NCBI RefSeq assembly: GCF_012726345.1
Contig: NZ_PTXN01000006.1
Location: forward strand, 186,001-250,000
Length of the DNA stretch: 64,000 bases
Direction of reading: 5' to 3'
From: Marinomonas sp. UCMA 3892
Lineage (GTDB): Bacteria > Pseudomonadota > Gammaproteobacteria > Pseudomonadales > Marinomonadaceae
Below the pieces are notes generated by a model. That model saw only the letters and a program-made list of their open reading frames with translations. It had not been told where the DNA came from and searched no databases. Below, piece by piece: positions 26,369 to 37,124 of the stretch; positions within the stretch are counted from its first letter, which is position 1; each line of letters begins with the position of its first letter. The translations under genes and the position numbers were made by a program.

Positions 26369-27259
26369 TTATTTGGCAAATGGCGGATTTTGTTTAAAAC
26401 GCTGAATCAGGTAGTCGCAAATACTTTGTAGCTTTGGTGATGGTTGACGTACCTTGGGGTAGACCAGCCAAACACCGCTGTAAGGGTACTGATATTGCGT
26501 TAACAAGGGAATGAGCTTACCACTGGCAAGGTCATCGGCGACGTAATAGTCTGGCAACTGCGCGATTCCCAACCCTTTTCGCACGGCATCTAGTAAAGCA
26601 GGACCTGAGTTACTGCGCCAATTGCTACTGACTTTCGCTTCTTTGCGTTGCCCATCTTGCTGAAACAGCCAATGATTTTTAGAGCCAATGAGGCAACGGT
26701 GCTTATTTAATTCCGCTAGTGTATGCGGCATGCCATGTTGATCTATGTAGTCTCTTGACGCGCAAAGGTATTCCACTCTGTCACATAAACGACGCGACAA
26801 ATGGCTGGAGTCCTTCATGGCGCCCATGCGAATAGCCAGATCGTAACCTTCTTCTATCAAGTCCACCGAACGATTGGTGAGATGAAAATCCAGCTCAATC
26901 TTCGGGTGATTGAGTAAAAAATCATTCATTAATGGCGCAATGTAGCGTTCGCCAAATGTCGTAGCACAGGTCATTTTAAAGGCGCCGATTGGCGCTTGGT
27001 TGAGGGAAGAAATAACTTCTTCGGCGCTGCTTAACGCTTCTGGCAAACCACGACAATGCTGGTAATACAATTCTCCTGCTTCGCTTAAGCGAATGCGTCT
27101 GGTGGTGCGAAACAAGAGTGTTGTGCCAAGTTCAGCTTCGAGCTGTGTAATGAGACGACTAATGTGAGACGCTGACACGCTAAGTTTAATAGCAGCAGCG
27201 GAAAAACCGCCCTGTCTAACAACTTCGACAAACGCTTCCATGGCTTCCCAATTTTTCAT
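26369..27259 (-). CDS. LysR-family regulator, divergent from frmA
   Basis: A 296-residue regulator with N-terminal HTH (MEAFVEVVRQGGFSAAAIKLSVSASHISRLITQLE) and a LysR substrate domain. It is divergent from the formaldehyde dehydrogenase gene, with palindromes at 27329-27341 and 27364-27385 between them. In many proteobacteria such a LysR gene beside frmA controls it, so it is a candidate formaldehyde-response regulator. Confidence 0.87.
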   Translation of the reverse strand: MKNWEAMEAFVEVVRQGGFSAAAIKLSVSASHISRLITQLEAELGTTLLFRTTRRIRLSEAGELYYQHCRGLPEALSSAEEVISSLNQAPIGAFKMTCATTFGERYIAPLMNDFLLNHPKIELDFHLTNRSVDLIEEGYDLAIRMGAMKDSSHLSRRLCDRVEYLCASRDYIDQHGMPHTLAELNKHRCLIGSKNHWLFQQDGQRKEAKVSSNWRSNSGPALLDAVRKGLGIAQLPDYYVADDLASGKLIPLLTQYQYPYSGVWLVYPKVRQPSPKLQSICDYLIQRFKQNPPFAK

Positions 27260-27328
27260 AGAGCTCTCTTTGTGGTTGATACTTAAGGTGTGTCTGGATG
27301 ACTCGTTAGAATCTGACCTGAATGAGTT

Positions 27329-27385
27329 GTTATATTATAACTAAAATGGCCATTATTAAAATTATTGTTGCTATATGGCAACAAT
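27329..27385. promoter_or_regulatory. Palindromes between LysR and frmA (candidate operator)
   Basis: GTTATATTATAAC (27329-27341) is a 13-bp palindrome. ATTGTTGC-N6-GCAACAAT (27364-27385) is a perfect interrupted dyad that contains the T-N11-A pattern used by LysR regulators. Both lie 90-150 bp upstream of frmA. Confidence 0.6.
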
Positions 27386-27415
27386 CATTTTCCAAACGGG
27401 GGATTATCCTTGTAA

Positions 27416-28594
<1,179 letters not shown>

Positions 28595-28619
28595 TCGCTA
28601 AGCTCAGACGAACTAATCC

Positions 28620-28653
28620 CGTTAGCCATTTAGCATCAGCTAAATGGCTAACG
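28620..28653. repeat. Perfect 15-bp inverted repeat in the frmA-fghA gap
   Basis: CGTTAGCCATTTAGC (28620-28634) and its exact complement (28639-28653) enclose loop ATCA. There is no T-tract, so it is probably an mRNA processing or stability hairpin or an attenuator rather than a terminator. Confidence 0.8.
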
Positions 28654-28667
28654 TCTAGGAGAAGAGT

Positions 28668-29498
28668 ATGGAACTACTATCTAGCACGAAAAGCTTCGGC
28701 GGTTGGTTGAAGCGTTATAAGCATGAAAGTTTGTCCGTAAAAAGCGAAATGACCTTTGCTATTTACTTGCCACCACAAGCCGAAACGCAAAAAGTGCCAG
28801 TCTTGTATTGGCTGTCAGGTTTGACTTGTAATGACGAAAACTTCACGCAAAAAGCAGGTGCCTTTCGCAAAGCAGCTGAGTTAGGTTTGGCGATTGTTTG
28901 TCCTGATACCAGCCCACGAGGTACGGATTATCCGAATGAGCATGAAAGTTACGACTTCGGCTCCGCTGCAGGGTTTTATATTAATGCAACTGTTGAGCCT
29001 TATTCGAACACTTACCACATGTACGATTACGTGGTGCAAGAGCTGCCGCATTTAGTGGAAGCCAACTTCCCTGTGACCGACAAGCGTTCTATCTCTGGTC
29101 ACTCAATGGGTGGTCATGGTGCTTTGATCTGTGCGTTGAAGAATCCAGGTAAGTATCAGTCTGTTTCGGCCTTTGCACCGATCGCAAATCCTACTAATTG
29201 TCCTTGGGGCGAAAAAGCTTTCACGGGTTATTTGGGGGAAGATAAAGTAACTTGGAATGAATGGGATGCGACTTTACTGATCGAAAACGCAAGTGAACGC
29301 TTACCTTTGTTCATTGATCAAGGCGAAGCGGATAACTTCTTGGTAGATCAGCTAAAGCCAGAAGCCCTAGAAGCGGCCTGTGAAAAAGCCGGACACCCGA
29401 TTACGCTACGTCGTCAACCGGGCTACGACCACAGCTACTTCTTCATCGCCAGCTTCATCGACGATCACCTAGAGCATCACTCTAGAGCTTTGAGTTAA
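28668..29498 (+). CDS. fghA: S-formylglutathione hydrolase
   Basis: A 276-residue serine esterase of the esterase D family that releases formate and glutathione. It shows LYWLSGLTCNDENF (oxyanion region), the nucleophile elbow SGHSMGGHGAL, an Asp region DQGEADNF and the catalytic His in GYDHSYFFIASF. Its start has AGGAGAAG upstream. It is second gene of the frmA operon and ends at a bidirectional terminator. Confidence 0.95.
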   Translation: MELLSSTKSFGGWLKRYKHESLSVKSEMTFAIYLPPQAETQKVPVLYWLSGLTCNDENFTQKAGAFRKAAELGLAIVCPDTSPRGTDYPNEHESYDFGSAAGFYINATVEPYSNTYHMYDYVVQELPHLVEANFPVTDKRSISGHSMGGHGALICALKNPGKYQSVSAFAPIANPTNCPWGEKAFTGYLGEDKVTWNEWDATLLIENASERLPLFIDQGEADNFLVDQLKPEALEAACEKAGHPITLRRQPGYDHSYFFIASFIDDHLEHHSRALS

Positions 29499-29517
29499 TC
29501 TCTGATCTTGAGCTGAT

Positions 29518-29545
29518 AAAAGCGAGCTACGGCTCGCTTTTTTAT
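29518..29545. terminator. Intrinsic terminator between fghA and cobQ
   Basis: Stem AAAGCGAGC / GCTCGCTTT with a TACG loop followed by a T-run on the plus strand. It overlaps the cobQ stop region and may serve both convergent units. Confidence 0.87.
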
Positions 29546-31044
29546 TGCTGGAAGTTTTGACACTGTTCAATTAGTGCATCGATGTTCATATTTTGTTCTG
29601 TACTGTCGGCAAGTCGGTCAATTTCTTTGTCGCGAAATTGGTCGTAGTTAAATGCTGCGGCGTGGTCGACACCGGCCCAGTTGAGTAGGGCTTGTAGGGC
29701 GTCTGGGTGATCGAAGACACCATGTAGATAGGTGCCGATGATTTGACCATCTGGTGATATGTAGCCTTCTCTTTCGCTGTTTTCTTTGTTCTTTCCGTCA
29801 TCTAAGAGAGCGAAATGCGTAATCTGTGTTTCATCGGTAAAGCGTGAAACCCCTGAATGAATTTCATAGCCTGTCACTTGAGCATTGGCTGCGAAAGCGA
29901 GTTGCCCTTGGCGTTGTTTAAGCTGTTTCTCTTCTTTTAGGACGGTTTCCATGGGAATAAAGCCAAAACCTGTAGATCGCGTGTTAGCGTGTTGGTTTTC
30001 TAGTCCTAGTGGATCCAGCAGTTGTTCGCCGAGCATTTGATACCCGCCGCAAATCCCGATGACTTTGCCGCCATATCGTAAGTGTTTGTTGAGGTAGTCT
30101 TCCCAGCCTTCTTGACGTAAATAGGCTAGGTCGCTTTGTACGCTTTTGCTGCCAGGTAAAATAACCAAGTCAGCAGGTGGAATGGTTTCGTTGGCGCCTA
30201 CTAGGATGACTTGAACTTCTGGATGAAGGCGCAGGGCGTCCCAGTCTGTGTGGTTGCTAGTGCGCGGCATGATCGGTATGACTATGTTTAGTTTGGCCTT
30301 GCTGTCTGCTTTAATGGGGCTTTTGGCAACGGCGTCTTCGGATTCTAAATGGAAACCTTTTAAGAAGGGCAGCACCCCTAAGACAGGTTTGCCTGTGCGT
30401 TCTTCAAGCCAGTCAAGGCCAGACTGTAATAAGCTAATATCGCCACGAAAGCGGTTTATCACAAAGCCAATGACTCGATCTTGCTCACTTGGGCTAAGTA
30501 AATCCAGCGTTCCAACGAGGTGAGCGAACACGCCACCTTTGTCTATGTCGGCAATGATGATAACAGGGCAATCAATGCTTTCAGCAAAGCCCATATTGGC
30601 GATATCACGAGCGCGTAAGTTTATTTCGGCAGGGCTGCCAGCGCCTTCAATTAAGACAGCTTGGTATTGATTGGCAAGACGCTGATATGAATCCAATGCA
30701 GCGACTTTGGCGATGCTTTTGTATTCGTGATACCCCACGGCGTTCATGTTACCCACGGCTTTGCCTTGAATAATGACTTGTGCCCCGGTGTCTGTATTGG
30801 GTTTGAGTAGAATAGGGTTCATGTCTACTTGTGGTTCTAGCCCGGCTGCATAGGCCTGTACCGCTTGTGCTCGCCCAATTTCATTGCCGTCTTTGGTGAC
30901 TGCGCTGTTTAATGCCATGTTTTGCGGTTTGAAGGGCGCAACGGAAATACCTCGGCGATAAAATAAACGACATAATGCCGTGACTAGGGTGCTTTTTCCT
31001 GCGTCCGAGGTGGTTCCTTGGATCATTAAACTAAAGGCTGGCAT
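29542..31044 (-). CDS. cobQ: Cobyric acid synthase CobQ
   Basis: A 500-residue glutamine-dependent amidase that adds four amides to adenosylcobyrinate diamide. The N-terminal ATP-binding half starts [20 protein letters not shown] (P-loop) and KPQNMALNS. The C-terminal glutaminase half has the nucleophile in [11 protein letters not shown] and the His in [11 protein letters not shown]. It is divergent from cbiB-cobC-cobU. Length is usual. Confidence 0.95.
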   Translation of the reverse strand: MPAFSLMIQGTTSDAGKSTLVTALCRLFYRRGISVAPFKPQNMALNSAVTKDGNEIGRAQAVQAYAAGLEPQVDMNPILLKPNTDTGAQVIIQGKAVGNMNAVGYHEYKSIAKVAALDSYQRLANQYQAVLIEGAGSPAEINLRARDIANMGFAESIDCPVIIIADIDKGGVFAHLVGTLDLLSPSEQDRVIGFVINRFRGDISLLQSGLDWLEERTGKPVLGVLPFLKGFHLESEDAVAKSPIKADSKAKLNIVIPIMPRTSNHTDWDALRLHPEVQVILVGANETIPPADLVILPGSKSVQSDLAYLRQEGWEDYLNKHLRYGGKVIGICGGYQMLGEQLLDPLGLENQHANTRSTGFGFIPMETVLKEEKQLKQRQGQLAFAANAQVTGYEIHSGVSRFTDETQITHFALLDDGKNKENSEREGYISPDGQIIGTYLHGVFDHPDALQALLNWAGVDHAAAFNYDQFRDKEIDRLADSTEQNMNIDALIEQCQNFQQ

Positions 31045-31130
31045 TCAGTATCATCACGCTTTGAATCAATAAGGTGATAGAATTCTACCTGACCTATTCA
31101 CCTTGTTAAGTGAAAAAACGACTTATATTT

Positions 31131-32123
31131 ATGATCCTTTCTAATCTAGACTCTGCTATTCATGCTTTTTGCGATCATTTCTTAGCCTTTTCTTCTGTCA
31201 CCAGTTTGATTTTAGTTGCCGCTTTGGTGTTGGATCGTTTGTTGGGAGAGCCCAAAAGCTGGCATCCACTTATTTGGTTTGGCCGTTGGGTGGATCTTTG
31301 TCGTCAGTATATTCAATTGCCACTAGATGCTTCTGCTTCTCGTCAACGTATGGTGGGCGTGTTGGCATGGCTGGTGGCGGTTTTGCCTTGGTTGATGGTT
31401 TTATTGGCTCTGCTGTGGTTGCTCCCTGATTGGCTGGATATTTTGTTGTCCGTTTTGGTGTTGTATTTTGCCATTGGTTGGCAAAGCTTGCGGGAGCATG
31501 CGTTGGCCATATATCAGCCGTTATCTGCATCGCCATTATCAGACGATAAGCTCGATGAAGCACGCCGTGCCGTGAGCTATATTGTCAGTCGCGATACGCA
31601 AAACTTGGATGAGTCTGCCGTGGCGAAAGCAGGTATTGAGTCAGTATTAGAAAATGGCAGTGATGCGATTTTTGCGCCTATTTTTTGGTTTTTGATATTC
31701 GGGGCGCCGGGTGTGCTTTTGTATCGTTTGGCAAATACGCTGGATGCCATGTGGGGCTACAAAACAGAATCTTTATTGCACTTCGGCTGGTTTGCCGCAC
31801 GTTTTGATGATGTGTTGAATTATATTCCGGCTCGTTTGGTTATTTACACTTATGGCGCTTGTGGACATTGGCGTGCCGCGATTCGCAGTGCTCGTCGACC
31901 TTCTGCGCGCTGGAAAAGTCCTAATGCTGGCCCAGTTATGGCCGCTGGTGCGGGGGCGTTAGGAATTCAACTAGGCGGCGAAGCGCCGTATTTTGGCAAA
32001 ATAGAAACCAGACCAATTCTTGGGGAAGGTGAACTTCCAAAACCTCATCATTTGAAAGAGGCGATTTGGCTGGTGGATAAAAGCGTGATTTTGTGGGGAT
32101 TGGTTGTATGTCTGTTGGTCTAA
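31131..32123 (+). CDS. cbiB: Adenosylcobinamide-phosphate synthase CbiB/CobD
   Basis: A membrane protein of about 330 residues with several helices and the family motifs LDRLLGEPKSWHPLIWFGRWV and SYIVSRDTQNLDESAVAKAGIESVLENGSDAIFAPIFWF. It attaches (R)-1-amino-2-propanol phosphate to cobyric acid. ATG 31131 is my preferred start; a GTG at 31110 would add seven residues. It overlaps the next gene by 16 bases, forming a cbiB-cobC-cobU operon. Confidence 0.92.
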   Translation: MILSNLDSAIHAFCDHFLAFSSVTSLILVAALVLDRLLGEPKSWHPLIWFGRWVDLCRQYIQLPLDASASRQRMVGVLAWLVAVLPWLMVLLALLWLLPDWLDILLSVLVLYFAIGWQSLREHALAIYQPLSASPLSDDKLDEARRAVSYIVSRDTQNLDESAVAKAGIESVLENGSDAIFAPIFWFLIFGAPGVLLYRLANTLDAMWGYKTESLLHFGWFAARFDDVLNYIPARLVIYTYGACGHWRAAIRSARRPSARWKSPNAGPVMAAGAGALGIQLGGEAPYFGKIETRPILGEGELPKPHHLKEAIWLVDKSVILWGLVVCLLV

Positions 32124-33205
32124 AATCTTCTAAATTAAGCTGCACGCCGCCAAAGCATGGCGGCGATTTGGCATATTGGCAGCGAAAGGTAGGTGATGAT
32201 GCGTTGAATTGGTTGGATTTATCCTCTGCCTGTAATCGTGAGCCTTGGCCGATTCCAGATATATCGCCGGCTTTGTGGATGGATTTGCCCGATCAAGCGG
32301 ATTTATTAGACGAAGCAGAGCGCTACTTTGCTCGTCGTCCTCGTGCGATTGGTGCGGGTTCTCAGCATATTATCGAATCCTTGCCTCCTATGTTGCTGGC
32401 GAGCCAGTCTTCGGCTCTGCTTACTGTATCGCAAATCGTTTTTGTCCCTCGCATTGGTTATCAAGAACATGCTTTTGCATGGAAAAAGTGGGGCTTTGAG
32501 ATTGCTTATTACGATTCCTTAGAAGAGTTATTAGCGCAAAAATGGGCGGTTGCTGTGGTGATTCAGCCGAACAACCCAACGGGGGAGGTCGCTTCAGCTG
32601 AGGTTTTGACTCAATTGATTGCTTACGCGGAACAGCAGAAAGCCTACCTTGTCGTGGATGAAGCCTTTATTGATGCCCATCCTGAATTAAGTTTGTTAAA
32701 TCATCAAACGGCGGAAGATCTGAGTGACGCGCTTTTTCTGATGCGCTCGGTTGGGAAATTCTTCGGTTTGGCTGGGGCTCGTGTCGGATTCGTTTTTTGT
32801 GCCAATAAATGGCAAGCGGCCATTAAGAACTTGCTTGGTCCTTGGCCGGTAGCAACGCCGAGTTTGCATTTGGTGCAATTAGCCTTTGCTGATACCGCTT
32901 GGCAGTCTCATGCTCAACAGAATTTAGCTGTACGGCAAGCAGCGTTTGTTGAACGTGTTGTGCCTAAATTTAATACTATCTTTGATTCTCAAGAGTATGT
33001 GTTGAATCCGTTGTTTGTGACCTGGACTCTCGAAAGTGATGACTATACGGCGCAAGTATTTGAGATGTTGCATCAAGTTGGTGTTCATACTCGCTTAGGC
33101 GAAGGTTGGATTCGTGTGGCATTACCAGCTTTGCATGAAATGGATGCGTTAAATAGCGCATTGATTCGTTTATTAAAAACAGCGGGAGGCCGAGAGCTAG
33201 CATGA
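32108..33205 (+). CDS. cobC: L-threonine-O-3-phosphate decarboxylase-like aminotransferase (CobC/CobD type)
   Basis: A 365-residue fold-type I PLP enzyme: HGGDLAYW start, DLSSACNREPWP, IQPNNPTGE, VVDEAFID, and the PLP Lys in RSVGKFFGLAGARVGF. In the cobalamin pathway it makes aminopropanol phosphate for CbiB, its upstream neighbour. ATG 32108 is chosen inside the cbiB 3' end. It overlaps cobU by four bases. Confidence 0.88.
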   Translation: MSVGLKSSKLSCTPPKHGGDLAYWQRKVGDDALNWLDLSSACNREPWPIPDISPALWMDLPDQADLLDEAERYFARRPRAIGAGSQHIIESLPPMLLASQSSALLTVSQIVFVPRIGYQEHAFAWKKWGFEIAYYDSLEELLAQKWAVAVVIQPNNPTGEVASAEVLTQLIAYAEQQKAYLVVDEAFIDAHPELSLLNHQTAEDLSDALFLMRSVGKFFGLAGARVGFVFCANKWQAAIKNLLGPWPVATPSLHLVQLAFADTAWQSHAQQNLAVRQAAFVERVVPKFNTIFDSQEYVLNPLFVTWTLESDDYTAQVFEMLHQVGVHTRLGEGWIRVALPALHEMDALNSALIRLLKTAGGRELA

Positions 33206-33714
33206 AGCATCTCGTTTTAGGTGGCGTTCGTAGTGGTAAAAGTGCTTTCGCTCAAGAACAAATAGCGACTTGCGGAAAACCAGTCTGTTATGTGGCGACG
33301 TCCCAAGTGTGGGACAAGGATATGGAGGATCGGGTTCGCTTACATAAAGACAACCGACCGAGTGAATGGCAATTGATAGAAGAGCCATTAGCATTGGCAA
33401 GTGTCTTAAATTCTCTTAATTCACCTGATCAAGCAGTCATTGTTGAGTGTTTTACCTTATGGATGACGAACTTATTGTGCCTAGAAGATGAAATTCGTTT
33501 GAAAGATGAAAAACAAGCACTACTAAAAGCGGTTGAAGAATTCGAAGGGGATTTAGTTTTAGTGTCTAGTGAAGTGGGTCTAGGTATTATGCCGATGAAC
33601 GCACTGGCTAGGCGTTTTGGTGATGAGACAGGCCTAATGAATCAGGCGCTAGCTAAATTGACCGATCGGGTAACTTTTGTTGCGGCGGGACTACCATTAC
33701 CGCTAAAATCCTAA
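33202..33714 (+). CDS. cobU: Bifunctional adenosylcobinamide kinase / guanylyltransferase
   Basis: A 170-residue enzyme with P-loop GGVRSGKSAFAQEQ, the RVRLHKDNRPSEW region that carries the guanylylated His, and the ECFTLWMTNLL and SSEVGLGIMP signatures. It activates adenosylcobinamide as its GDP derivative for CobS. ATGA overlap with the preceding gene. CobS and CobT are not in the window. Confidence 0.93.
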   Translation: MKHLVLGGVRSGKSAFAQEQIATCGKPVCYVATSQVWDKDMEDRVRLHKDNRPSEWQLIEEPLALASVLNSLNSPDQAVIVECFTLWMTNLLCLEDEIRLKDEKQALLKAVEEFEGDLVLVSSEVGLGIMPMNALARRFGDETGLMNQALAKLTDRVTFVAAGLPLPLKS

Positions 33715-33812
33715 TCTTTTATTTCCACTCAATCTTTTCTTGTATTATGTTATTCCCTTAGTGGCACATAATTGAGAAATCAAAACCAATAGCGAAAGGC
33801 GTAGGAGCTTTG

Positions 33813-34310
33813 ATGACCCCTTATTCAAAAGATTTTCCGGTATCTTGGGAAGAGTTACATAGGAATGCTCGTGCTTTGTCTTGGCGTTTGCTTGAGCAAG
33901 GTCCTTGGAAGGGAATTATTGCGATTACTCGTGGCGGTTTAGTACCAGCGGCTATTTTATGTCGTGAAATGGATATTCGCCTGATTGATACGATTTGTAT
34001 TGTTAGTTACGGTGCCGGCGAGAAAGGCGATGGAGTAATGAAGCAAGGTGAACTGAATGTTTTGAAAGGCGTAGAAGGCGACGGTGAAGGCTTCATTTTG
34101 ATTGATGATCTAGTTGATACAGGGCGTACTGCGGCAAAAGTACGTGAAATGTTGCCTAAAGCGCATTTTGCTACCATTTACGCAAAACCTGCTGGTAAGC
34201 CATTGGTTGATACTTTTATTACCGAAGTAAGCCAAGATACGTGGATACGTTTTCCATGGGATATGGAATATACCTTTTCGACGCCTTTGGCGGATCGTCA
34301 AGCAAAGTAA
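33813..34310 (+). CDS. gpt: Xanthine(-guanine) phosphoribosyltransferase
   Basis: A 165-residue purine salvage enzyme. The PRPP loop is in [20 protein letters not shown], preceded by [12 protein letters not shown] and [10 protein letters not shown]. It converts xanthine and guanine to nucleotides. ATG 33813 follows TAGGAG. A long inverted repeat (34392-34440) downstream probably terminates it. Confidence 0.93.
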   Translation: MTPYSKDFPVSWEELHRNARALSWRLLEQGPWKGIIAITRGGLVPAAILCREMDIRLIDTICIVSYGAGEKGDGVMKQGELNVLKGVEGDGEGFILIDDLVDTGRTAAKVREMLPKAHFATIYAKPAGKPLVDTFITEVSQDTWIRFPWDMEYTFSTPLADRQAK

Positions 34311-34391
34311 GTATTCACTTCAGTAGCACACCAATTCCCCAAAAATAAAGTCTAAAAAAGCCTCAATAGAAAATTAGTTGTTGTTTGACAC

Positions 34392-34440
34392 AAAAGAAGC
34401 GAGAGAGCTTGCAAAATTACACAAAACTCTCGTTTCTTTT
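34392..34440 (+). terminator. Long inverted repeat, probable terminator after gpt
   Basis: AAAAGAAGCGAGAG (34392-34405) pairs at 13 of 14 positions with 34427-34440 across a 21-base loop, ending in TTTCTTTT. Confidence 0.6.
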
Positions 34441-34575
34441 ACACAGTTTTCAGCTAGCTTTATGGTTATATTCGTCTTTAAATAAGAGTTCAATAAAAGT
34501 AAATGGCAGCGAATAAATGGCTATAAAACGCATTTTTCACGCAAACATTTTATGAGAGTACAATAGGATTTTAAT

Positions 34576-34983
34576 ATGTGGCAAACATTAACTAAAGTTG
34601 CTTTCGCTGGTATTTTATCGTTTGCGATGATTTTACCTGCTTGGGCTGAAGGTACAGTAGCTCGTGCTCAATTTTCAACAGATGTTGTTGATCGAGAGCC
34701 GATTGATGATATTGGGCCTACTGTGAAAGTAGAATATGGCGAAATACAAAGGGTGTATTTCTTTACTGATTTACGTGATATGTCAGGCAGCCAAGTGATT
34801 CATCGTTGGAAGCTAGACGGCGAAGATCAAGCGGACGTAGGTTTTGATATAGGTGGTGACCGTTGGCGTGTGTGGTCAAGTAAACGACTAATGCCCGGTT
34901 TTGATGGTAAATGGAGTGTTGATGTTGTTCAGGATGGGCAAGTGATTGAAAGTCGTTCATTTGATTATGTAGATGAAGGTTAG
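34576..34983 (+). CDS. DUF2914 domain exported protein
   Basis: A 135-residue protein with signal peptide ending ILPAWA|EGTVARA, so periplasmic. The mature domain (RVYFFTDLRDMSGSQVIHRW and WRVWSSKRLMPGFDGKWSVDVV) is the DUF2914 beta domain of unknown function. Homologues in marine gammaproteobacteria are similarly small. Single gene, with a long upstream gap. Confidence 0.82.
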   Translation: MWQTLTKVAFAGILSFAMILPAWAEGTVARAQFSTDVVDREPIDDIGPTVKVEYGEIQRVYFFTDLRDMSGSQVIHRWKLDGEDQADVGFDIGGDRWRVWSSKRLMPGFDGKWSVDVVQDGQVIESRSFDYVDEG

Positions 34984-35034
34984 TAAATCAGGCATTATTT
35001 ACTGCTAAATTGTTTACATCGACTAAGGATTAAT

Positions 35035-35367
35035 ATGCCTCATTTACGTGTTCGTGGACTAGCTTTTGACGAATTAGAGTCTATCGCAGACATCTTGATA
35101 GAAAACTTAGCTGAAATTACCGATACGCCTAATTCACACTTTACACTTGAGTACCAAGCAACAACCTACCTTGCTGTCGGCGGTGCTTCTCCTGCTTATC
35201 CGTTTTTTGATGTTTTGTGGTTTGACCGAGGCGATGAAGTAAAACGCAAAGTAGCGTTAATCATTGAAGAGTTGGTTAGACCATTGGTAGATAGTGGCCA
35301 AGACATTACCGTTTTGTTTCATGATCTACAGGGCAAAGATTATTACGAGAATGGCGAGCACTTTTAA
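35035..35367 (+). CDS. DUF1904 (tautomerase-like) protein
   Basis: A 110-residue cytosolic protein starting MPHLRVRGL with Pro after Met, as in the tautomerase/MIF fold. It has FDVLWFDRGDEVKRKVALIIEELV in the DUF1904 pattern. Activity is unproven. It lies 51 bp after the DUF2914 gene and could share its transcript. Confidence 0.8.
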   Translation: MPHLRVRGLAFDELESIADILIENLAEITDTPNSHFTLEYQATTYLAVGGASPAYPFFDVLWFDRGDEVKRKVALIIEELVRPLVDSGQDITVLFHDLQGKDYYENGEHF

Positions 35368-35744
35368 GAGATAACCTCTCCTTGTCTTCAAGGGGAGGTA
35401 CCACCTTTCCTTTCAAACGCTTTGTATTCTCAACCTTTTTTCCGCTCTGCTGAGCGGGTTACTTTTGTCCTCCGTTTAGTCCAGAAAAGTACAAAAGTAA
35501 CCAAAAGGTTTCTTTAAGATTTTTAATGCCTCCTTTCTTTCGTTAGTGCATGGTTCCACCTACGCTCGTTATATCGTAAGGCATAGATTGTTTATTTAGT
35601 GAGATATGGATCGTCAAACAATAACTTTGAAACTCCATAGGGTCGCGCAATCGGGATTGCGTCGAACTGACTTCATCGTAGTTAATCGTCCGTAAATGGA
35701 ATATGGAAGGTCTTCTTCTCTCTTTTTATGAAGTGTTGATAATC
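35368..35744. other. Gene-free region with nested inverted repeats
   Basis: This 377-bp gap has no supportable ORF. It holds an imperfect hairpin after the DUF1904 stop (ACCTCTCC/GGGGAGGT, 35377-35400), the structured repeat at 35432-35510, and a small CGCAATC/GATTGCG stem near 35646-35662. Confidence 0.6.
35432..35510. repeat. Compound inverted repeat (three-way-junction-like)
   Basis: Outer arms AACCTTTT (35432-35439) and AAAAGGTT (35503-35510) enclose two inner hairpins: CCGCTC/GAGCGG (35442-35457) and GGTTACTTTTGT/ACAAAAGTAACC (35457-35502). Similar GGTTACTTTTG sequences occur as dispersed intergenic repeats in many gammaproteobacteria (from memory), so this may be one copy of a repeat family. 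Confidence 0.65.
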
Positions 35745-37091
35745 CTACCGCTGAAATTCGTAGACACTTCCCAAGTTCATTATCTGAGTTAATTCATCTA
35801 ATGCGTTGCGGCTTTCGATTAGTAGTTGAGGGTCTGCTAGGTCTTTTTCGTGCAGTTCATCTCGGTAATATTTATCTACCCAAGTGTTTAAGCGTTCAAA
35901 TAGGCTGTCATTCATTAAAGTTGATGGATTGATGGCTTGTTGCTCCGCTTGGGTTAGGGCGACGCGAAGTCGAAGACAGGCTGGGCCGCCGCCGTTGCTC
36001 ATGCTTTGTTTAAGATCGAAGACTTTTATATCATTGATCGGTGATTGACCTGCCACTAGGCTGTTCAAATACGCCCAAACCGCTGGGTTATTTTCACACT
36101 CACCCGGTACAACGAGCACCATGTCATCATCGTCACGGCTTAATAATTGGCTGTTAAACAGGTAAGACTGGATGCAATCTTGAACTGATACCTCGCTGCT
36201 GGGTACTTCAATTAGGTGTAACTTAGATGCTCTGTCTCCCCACGCGGTGAGCAAGTCTTGCTTCATCTTGGCGGTGTCCAAGAAGGCTTCTTGGTGGTAG
36301 AAGTGCGCATTGCGGTTACCAACGGCAATGACATCATTGTGGAAAACACCTGCGTCGATGACGTCTGGATTTTGTTGTGTGTAAACTACTTGTTCTGGGG
36401 ATAAGCCATGTCGACGGGCAACCGCTTGAGAGGCTTCTAAAGTGTGACGAGCTGGAAATTTAGCAGGATGTGGCGCGCTGTTGTTGAAGGCTTCCATTCC
36501 ATACACAAAGAACTCGATGCCTTGTTCGCCATAACCATGGCAAAAACGTGTGTGGTTTGCTGCCCCTTCATCGCCAAAGTGATCGACACTAGGCAAAGCA
36601 GGGTGGTGGGCAAAATGTTTTTCGTCTTTAAAGGTCGCTTGTAAAATCGCGCCAGTGGTTTCATGTTCGATGGAACGATGGAATTTATTTACCAAGTTGG
36701 CTGGTGTGAAATGCACACGTTTATCACTGGTGTCGCCACTGGGTGAAACGGTTGCGGCATTGGCTGTCCACATGCAAGAGGCTGAGCTGACTGCAGCCAG
36801 CAGTTTGGGCGCTTGTTTAGCTGCTTGAGCTAAGATATTGGCATCACTGCCAGAAAATCCTAAGCGGCGTAGCGTTGGGATGTGAGGGCGTTCGTGTGGT
36901 GCAAGAACCCCTTGGAGGAATCCCATATCAGCCAAGGCTTTCATTTTAACCAAGCCCTGTTTCGCCGCCGCCTTTGGGTTTGATGGACGCGAGGAGTTAC
37001 TCAAAGACGCGACGTTACCAAAAGATAGGCCGCTGTAATTGTGGGTTGGGCCCACTAAGCCGTCAAAATTGGCTTCTGTCGCAGTGTTCAT
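35745..37091 (-). CDS. astB: N-succinylarginine dihydrolase
   Basis: A 448-residue amidinotransferase-superfamily enzyme that hydrolyses succinylarginine to succinylornithine, CO2 and ammonia. It starts [21 protein letters not shown], has the [18 protein letters not shown] motif and ends with [17 protein letters not shown], which contains the catalytic Cys. It is the last gene of the aruF-aruG-astD-astB unit. Confidence 0.95.
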   Translation of the reverse strand: MNTATEANFDGLVGPTHNYSGLSFGNVASLSNSSRPSNPKAAAKQGLVKMKALADMGFLQGVLAPHERPHIPTLRRLGFSGSDANILAQAAKQAPKLLAAVSSASCMWTANAATVSPSGDTSDKRVHFTPANLVNKFHRSIEHETTGAILQATFKDEKHFAHHPALPSVDHFGDEGAANHTRFCHGYGEQGIEFFVYGMEAFNNSAPHPAKFPARHTLEASQAVARRHGLSPEQVVYTQQNPDVIDAGVFHNDVIAVGNRNAHFYHQEAFLDTAKMKQDLLTAWGDRASKLHLIEVPSSEVSVQDCIQSYLFNSQLLSRDDDDMVLVVPGECENNPAVWAYLNSLVAGQSPINDIKVFDLKQSMSNGGGPACLRLRVALTQAEQQAINPSTLMNDSLFERLNTWVDKYYRDELHEKDLADPQLLIESRNALDELTQIMNLGSVYEFQR

Positions 37092-37124
37092 AATGACCTC
37101 TTGTAAGTTGAGTATTCTGTGTCG

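Noticed and set aside
31045..31130. B12 riboswitch between cobQ and cbiB
   Set aside because: The gap is only about 86 bp and shows no B12-box-like core, so it is too short for the roughly 200-base riboswitch.
35368..35744. CRISPR-like repeats in the gene-free gap
   Set aside because: The repeats are inverted arms of one structure and not regularly spaced direct repeats.
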